Positions 60,509 to 64,000 of a stretch of DNA of 64,000 nt are shown here, one piece after another. Under the pieces are notes generated by a model. It had not been told where the DNA came from. It saw nothing but the letters and a program-made list of their open reading frames with translations, and searched no databases. Origin of the DNA: an uncultured Flavobacteriaceae bacterium (GTDB taxonomy: Bacteria > Bacteroidota > Bacteroidia > Flavobacteriales > Flavobacteriaceae). The DNA lies in contig CANNBV010000002.1 of the NCBI GenBank assembly GCA_947502975.1, positions 496,001 to 560,000 on the forward strand, in the 5' to 3' direction. How positions within the stretch are numbered: the first letter of the stretch is position 1; each line of letters begins with the position of its first letter. The position numbers and the translations under genes are program-made.

Positions 60509-61630
60509 TTAATCAAATACTATTACGCCTTTAGCATTTTTACCACTTAGCATATCGTCAAATGCATTTTGTAAACTATCCAATGTATAGGTGTTAGTAA
60601 TCATTTCATCTAACATTAAATCTCCCTTATCATACAATGCTTCTAATTTTGGAAAATCTATTTCTGGTCTCGCAGCTCCATATAAAGGATTGATATATTT
60701 TTTATCCCATTCAAACAAGCGCATATCTATAGTGATTTCTTCTTCAATACCACTTACTTGAACTGCTGTTCCTGCATTTCTTACCATAGCAAGAGGAGCA
60801 GCTCCTAAAGCTGGGACAGCTGTACACTCAAAAGCGAAATCTGCACCTCGTCCATCGGTCATTGCTTTCACTTTTTCAGAGGCTTTCATTAGCCCTTTGT
60901 CCTCTCTATTTGCAATAATAATATCTGTTGCTCCAAACTCTTGAGCCATTTTCAATCTGTTTTCATTAATATCTATGGCAATAATTTTTGCTGCTCCAGA
61001 GATTCTTGCTGCTTGAATAACATTGAGGCCAACACCGCCAGTTCCTAAAACCACTACTGAACTCCCCAAAGTAACATTTGCAGTATTGAATACAGACCCA
61101 CAGCCTGTCATTACACCGCAACATACAATAGAAGCAGCTTCGAAAGATAATTTTTCACTATGTTTTTTTACCACAGCAGAAGAACGGACTAAGGTATATT
61201 CAGATAAGGTTCCAATATTAAAAGAGCGCTCAATGGCTTCTCCATTCCATGTAGTTCCTTCTTTTGCAACATGACCTCCAGGAAATTTACCTGCGTGACT
61301 TGCTATTACAGGCGAATTATTCTCACATATATGTTGATTACCTTCTTGACATTGAAAACAGGTGTAGCATGGTGTGGCCCAGTTTAAGATAACTTCGTCA
61401 CCCACTTTAACGTTTTCAACATCTTCACCAATGGCTTCTACAATACCCGCACCTTCATGACCTAAAACAATTGGCATTCCCCATGTTAAAGAATCATGAT
61501 CAGTATGGCATAAACCTGAAGCTTTCATTTTTACCAAAACTTCATCTCCTTTAGGTGGATTTACTTTAATGGTTTCTATAGTGAATTTTCCATCTCCAAC
61601 AGAAATAGCAGCTTTACATTGTATTGACAT
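60509..61630 (-). CDS. zinc alcohol dehydrogenase, class III/formaldehyde-dehydrogenase-like
   Basis: A 373-residue zinc- and NAD-dependent dehydrogenase. The catalytic zinc ligands include Cys41 (GLCHTD) and His58 (GHEG), with a further Cys in VCCGVMTGCGS. The structural zinc cluster is Cys88, 91, 94 and 102 in CYTCFQC...C. VVLGTGGVGLNVIQ binds NAD. The length and VCCGVMTG match class III-type enzymes that oxidise thiol adducts of formaldehyde, but plain alcohol or aldehyde substrates are possible. It heads a leftward operon with the esterase and sulfatase. Confidence 0.85.
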   Translation of the reverse strand: MSIQCKAAISVGDGKFTIETIKVNPPKGDEVLVKMKASGLCHTDHDSLTWGMPIVLGHEGAGIVEAIGEDVENVKVGDEVILNWATPCYTCFQCQEGNQHICENNSPVIASHAGKFPGGHVAKEGTTWNGEAIERSFNIGTLSEYTLVRSSAVVKKHSEKLSFEAASIVCCGVMTGCGSVFNTANVTLGSSVVVLGTGGVGLNVIQAARISGAAKIIAIDINENRLKMAQEFGATDIIIANREDKGLMKASEKVKAMTDGRGADFAFECTAVPALGAAPLAMVRNAGTAVQVSGIEEEITIDMRLFEWDKKYINPLYGAARPEIDFPKLEALYDKGDLMLDEMITNTYTLDSLQNAFDDMLSGKNAKGVIVFD

Positions 61631-61742
61631 TATTTTACGTTTTAGATATGAGCAAAATTAGTTGTATGAATAAATAATTTACTAATGGATAATGTACAAA
61701 TATTAATCAATATTAGCTGTTATTATTTATGTGAGATTAGGA

Positions 61743-61769
61743 ATTTCTAGTCACCTTTTGACTAGAAAT
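61743..61769. promoter_or_regulatory. 10-bp inverted repeat upstream of the dehydrogenase operon
   Basis: ATTTCTAGTC and GACTAGAAAT are perfect complements with a 7-base spacer, about 113 bases before the dehydrogenase start. No T-tract follows, so an operator is more likely than a terminator. Confidence 0.45.
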
Positions 61770-61799
61770 GACTAAACCTTAGGTAAAATTTCAAAGAAA

Positions 61800-61811
61800 G
61801 AACATATGTTC
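61800..61811. promoter_or_regulatory. palindromic box GAACATATGTTC
   Basis: A perfect 12-base palindrome, 170 bases upstream of the dehydrogenase operon, with a half-site GAACATA at 61821. It is related to boxes at 40870 and 56251 and is a candidate operator of a shared regulator. Confidence 0.4.
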
Positions 61812-62030
61812 TATTTATTTGAACATACAACAAGTTAAGACATTTTAAAAAAAGTGATATTAGCTAAAAATATTTTTAAAGTTTTAGAAAAGCGGTAATT
61901 AACTCTGTAATTCATGTAAGCACCAATAATACAAGGGGTTATAGGTTTTAATAACCATTTTACCACTTTTAAATATACAAAAGAGGCAAAGAAATTTGTT
62001 AATTTTGAGTTAGTTAGTTTTTAGTAGTTA

Positions 62031-62060
62031 AAAAGCGGGAGTAGTTACCCGCTTTTTTAG
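62031..62060. terminator. intrinsic terminator after the LacI gene
   Basis: Arms AAAAAGCGGG and CCCGCTTTTT with an 8-base loop, immediately beyond the LacI stop, with a T-run on the minus strand. It could also act rightward. Confidence 0.85.
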
Positions 62061-62061
62061 T

Positions 62062-63087
62062 TTACTTTCTTTTAGAAGAAGCTCTAACAATTAGTTCAGG
62101 ATCAAGGATCATTTTATTTAAAGTAACAGGCTCATCTGGATTAGCAATGCGTTTTAAAAAAGTTTCAGCAGCTAATCGCCCTATTTCTTCACTGTGCTGT
62201 TCAATAGATGAAATACCGGGTGTAACAATTTCAGAAAAGGGTTCGTTACTAAAACCTACAAGTGCAATGTCTTCAGGAACTTTTACATGTTGTGCCTTCA
62301 TTTCTTCAAGAGCACCTAAAGCAGCGTAATCTCCAGAGACATAAATACCATCTGGTCTTATAGGAAGATCTAGTAGTTTTTTCATGATTTCCTTCCCATC
62401 GACTTTTCTCAAATTACATTCATATATTAACTCATCTGAAAAGGGAAGATTATATTTCTCTAGAGCATCTATATACCCTCGAATTCTATTCTTGTAAATT
62501 CTGGTATGACTAAACCCCCCAATATGGGCAATTCGTTTACAACCTTGATCTACTAAATGTTTAATTACAATGTGGCTACTCATGTAATCGTCAATACCAA
62601 CATAGTCTACATTCAAATCATTTTCCCCGCGATCAAACAAAATAAGTGGTACACCTTTTTGCTTCACCTTATTATAGTAATCTAGTTTAACAGTTTCATT
62701 AGCCATAGAAGCAATAATGCCATCTACCTGCGTAAAAAGAAGTGCTTCGATACTTTGACACTCTTTTTTATAAGATTCATTAGATTGTGTAATAATTACA
62801 TTGTAACCTTTTTCATTTAAAACGTCTTCTATTTTTTCAATGATTGAAGAGAAAAAATTACTGTTAGCACGAGGAATAATAACACCTACTAAATTACTTT
62901 TTCCTTTTCTAAGCGCAGTAGCAATATGATTAGGTTGGTAATTTAAATTCTCTGCTACTTGCATAACAGCTGTTTTGGTTTGTTGACTTATTCTTGGGTG
63001 ATTATTTAACGCTTTAGAAACAGCAGAAGGTGTAATACCCAAAACATTAGCAATATCTTTTATTGTAGATTTTTTTTTATTAGCCAA
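62062..63087 (-). CDS. LacI family transcriptional regulator
   Basis: A 341-residue repressor with the N-terminal LacI helix-turn-helix (TIKDIANVLGITPSAVSKALNNHP, residues about 6-28; hinge to about 60) and a periplasmic-binding-protein-like sugar domain (GVIIPRANSNFF..., about 65-335). LacI proteins bind a 20-base palindrome and release it on binding a sugar. Two copies of such a palindrome lie in the gap to the divergent sugar dehydrogenase gene, one over its own promoter. It probably controls itself and that gene. Confidence 0.92.
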   Translation of the reverse strand: MANKKKSTIKDIANVLGITPSAVSKALNNHPRISQQTKTAVMQVAENLNYQPNHIATALRKGKSNLVGVIIPRANSNFFSSIIEKIEDVLNEKGYNVIITQSNESYKKECQSIEALLFTQVDGIIASMANETVKLDYYNKVKQKGVPLILFDRGENDLNVDYVGIDDYMSSHIVIKHLVDQGCKRIAHIGGFSHTRIYKNRIRGYIDALEKYNLPFSDELIYECNLRKVDGKEIMKKLLDLPIRPDGIYVSGDYAALGALEEMKAQHVKVPEDIALVGFSNEPFSEIVTPGISSIEQHSEEIGRLAAETFLKRIANPDEPVTLNKMILDPELIVRASSKRK

Positions 63088-63100
63088 TTTTTATATACTT

Positions 63101-63120
63101 TTGTTCCAACGTTTGAACAA
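63101..63120. promoter_or_regulatory. LacI-type operator 1
   Basis: TTGTTCCAACGTTTGAACAA is a near-perfect palindrome with a central CG (one mismatched pair), 14 bases before the lacI-type gene start. The same sequence occurs inverted at 63261-63280. Confidence 0.85.
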
Positions 63121-63145
63121 ATATAATGTTTTTTATTGAGTTCAA
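63118..63145 (-). promoter_or_regulatory. promoter of the LacI gene
   Basis: On the minus strand a TTG (63143-63145) is followed after 17 bases by TATATTTG (63118-63125), matching the flavobacterial -33/-7 pattern. The TTTG overlaps operator 1, so repressor binding should block it. Confidence 0.7.
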
Positions 63146-63230
63146 CATTAAAACCAACTAAAAGAACCTTCTGTAAACACCTTTGTTAATTGACTTCACA
63201 ACTTGTTTGTGACTTTTTTTTAATAAGAAG

Positions 63231-63261
63231 TTGTGCTCTGGTTTTTAGTTTTTTTAATTTG
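63231..63261 (+). promoter_or_regulatory. promoter of the sugar dehydrogenase gene
   Basis: TTG (63231-63233), a 20-base spacer and TTAATTTG (63254-63261; one mismatch to TAnnTTTG). The last base overlaps operator 2 in the same geometry as at the LacI promoter. Confidence 0.55.
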
Positions 63262-63280
63262 TTCAAACGTTGGAACAAAT
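63261..63280. promoter_or_regulatory. LacI-type operator 2
   Basis: GTTCAAACGTTGGAACAAAT contains the inverted copy of operator 1 (the exact match extends to both flanking bases). It lies 16 bases before the dehydrogenase start. Confidence 0.85.
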
Positions 63281-63296
63281 CTAAATTTTATTTTAA

Positions 63297-64000
63297 ATGA
63301 AGTATATTGTTTGCGAAAAACCAGGTGAATTCTTATTAAAAGAAAAAGAAGCACCAATTAGAAAACCAGGAGAAGCTTTATTACAAATTAATAAAGTAGG
63401 TATTTGTGGGACAGATTTACATGCTTATGGTGGAAATCAAGCATTTTTTACATATCCAAGAATTTTGGGTCATGAGTTGGCATCAGAAGTTTTAGAGATT
63501 GATGACAATGCCCAAGGTATAGAAGCTGGGGATAAAGTTGTTATTATGCCATATGTTAGTTGTGGTACATGCATCGCTTGTAGAAATGGTAAAACCAATT
63601 GCTGTACAAATATCACAGTGCTTGGTGTTCATGGCGATGGTGGTATGCAAGAACAAATTACAGTGCCAACCAATATCTTATTAAAAGCTAACAATCTTTC
63701 AAATGATCAGATGGCGATTGTAGAACCTCTAGCTATTGGTGCGCACGCTGTAAGAAGAGCCGCAGTAAAAAAAGATGAATTTGTTGTAGTGGTTGGTTGC
63801 GGTCCTATAGGTATTGGCATCATGAAATTAGCTCAAATTGAAGGTGCAAAAGTTATTGCTATAGATATGAATGAGGAGCGCTTGGCTTACGCTAAGGATA
63901 AAATTGGAGTTGACTATGTCGTGAATGCTGGAAACAATCCTGTAGAAAAAATAAGTGAAATTACGAATGGTGAATTAGCAACAGCAGTTTTTGATGCTTC
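63297..64000 (+). CDS. zinc-binding sugar/polyol dehydrogenase, 5' part
   Basis: The first 234 codons of a medium-chain zinc dehydrogenase cut off by the window end. Catalytic zinc residues are in GICGTDLH and GHELAS, structural cysteines are in SCGTCIACRNGKTNCC, and VVVGCGPIGIGIMKLAQ binds NAD. It resembles the threonine/sorbitol dehydrogenase branch used for sugars such as L-fucose, L-galactonate or polyols. It is divergent from the LacI gene and carries the same operator, so its substrate or product is likely the inducer. The start at 63297 follows the operator directly. Confidence 0.87.
   Translation, partial: MKYIVCEKPGEFLLKEKEAPIRKPGEALLQINKVGICGTDLHAYGGNQAFFTYPRILGHELASEVLEIDDNAQGIEAGDKVVIMPYVSCGTCIACRNGKTNCCTNITVLGVHGDGGMQEQITVPTNILLKANNLSNDQMAIVEPLAIGAHAVRRAAVKKDEFVVVVGCGPIGIGIMKLAQIEGAKVIAIDMNEERLAYAKDKIGVDYVVNAGNNPVEKISEITNGELATAVFDA

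Larger units (their letters stand above)
61631..62061. other. regulatory intergenic stretch without genes
   Basis: 431 bases with no convincing gene. It holds a perfect 10-bp inverted repeat (61743), a palindromic box (61800), the promoter of the dehydrogenase operon (not pinned down) and the LacI terminator (62031). Confidence 0.6.

Noticed and set aside
1-64000. CRISPR array, insertion sequences, prophage or toxin-antitoxin pair
   Set aside because: No regularly spaced repeats, transposase or integrase motifs, phage genes or typical small toxin pairs were seen on either strand.

Overview
The window looks like chromosome of a marine member of the Flavobacteriaceae (Bacteroidota). The evidence is the low G+C content, promoter -7 boxes of the TAnnTTTG type without clear Shine-Dalgarno sites, many short-signal lipoproteins, flavobacterial-type short palindromes between genes, and a large glycan-degradation region rich in GH2 enzymes with a sulfatase. 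The species cannot be named from the sequence alone. No rRNA, tRNA, CRISPR array, insertion sequence or prophage was seen.

Layout. 0.4-7.5 kb: a hybrid histidine kinase, then a leftward group (ddl, a zinc-ribbon membrane protein, coaD, a subclass B1 metallo-beta-lactamase), a structured intergenic element at 5695-5771, and a rightward pair (PASTA protein and rluD-like pseudouridine synthase). 7.5-15.5 kb: a leftward cluster (ankyrin lipoprotein, acyltransferase, quinone oxidoreductase, serine hydrolase) facing a membrane-tethered AraC regulator with a TPR sensor, then a SnoaL-like lipoprotein and a second AraC regulator. 15.7-24.9 kb: yaaA, a TPR protein and a uracil-DNA-glycosylase-like protein; an IclR regulator facing a PVC-type cytochrome c protein and a Tat-exported sugar-isomerase-like protein; a DEAD-box helicase and two overlapping small genes. 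24.9-31.9 kb: a complete leftward tryptophan operon, trpE-G-D-C-(F::B fusion)-A. It starts with a leader peptide carrying three consecutive Trp codons and an intrinsic terminator, which form a classic attenuator. A small GIY-YIG nuclease gene sits between trpB and trpA, bracketed by two hairpins. 32.0-35.2 kb: a MarR regulator facing a row of thiol-redox genes (TlpA-like, redoxin, two rhodaneses).

35-64 kb: a polysaccharide-utilisation region. It contains three GH2 proteins (one lacks the usual acid/base Glu), a GH28-like enzyme, a CBM9-like lipoprotein, a SASA esterase, a DUF1593 protein, a DUF5060 putative glycosidase, a DUF1080 protein, an S1 sulfatase, a Tat-exported Gfo/Idh oxidoreductase, a cytochrome P450, and an alcohol dehydrogenase next to an esterase D-like hydrolase. 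A LacI regulator and the start of a sugar dehydrogenase are divergent, and both promoters carry the same operator. No SusC/SusD pair lies inside the window. The P450 is in one operon with a GH2 and the DUF5060 protein. The dehydrogenase and esterase are in one operon with the sulfatase. My best reading is a system for a sulfated, probably O-methylated algal polysaccharide, in which oxidative demethylation would release formaldehyde that the dehydrogenase/esterase pair removes. The Gfo/Idh and DUF1080 proteins add a possible 3-keto-glycoside route.
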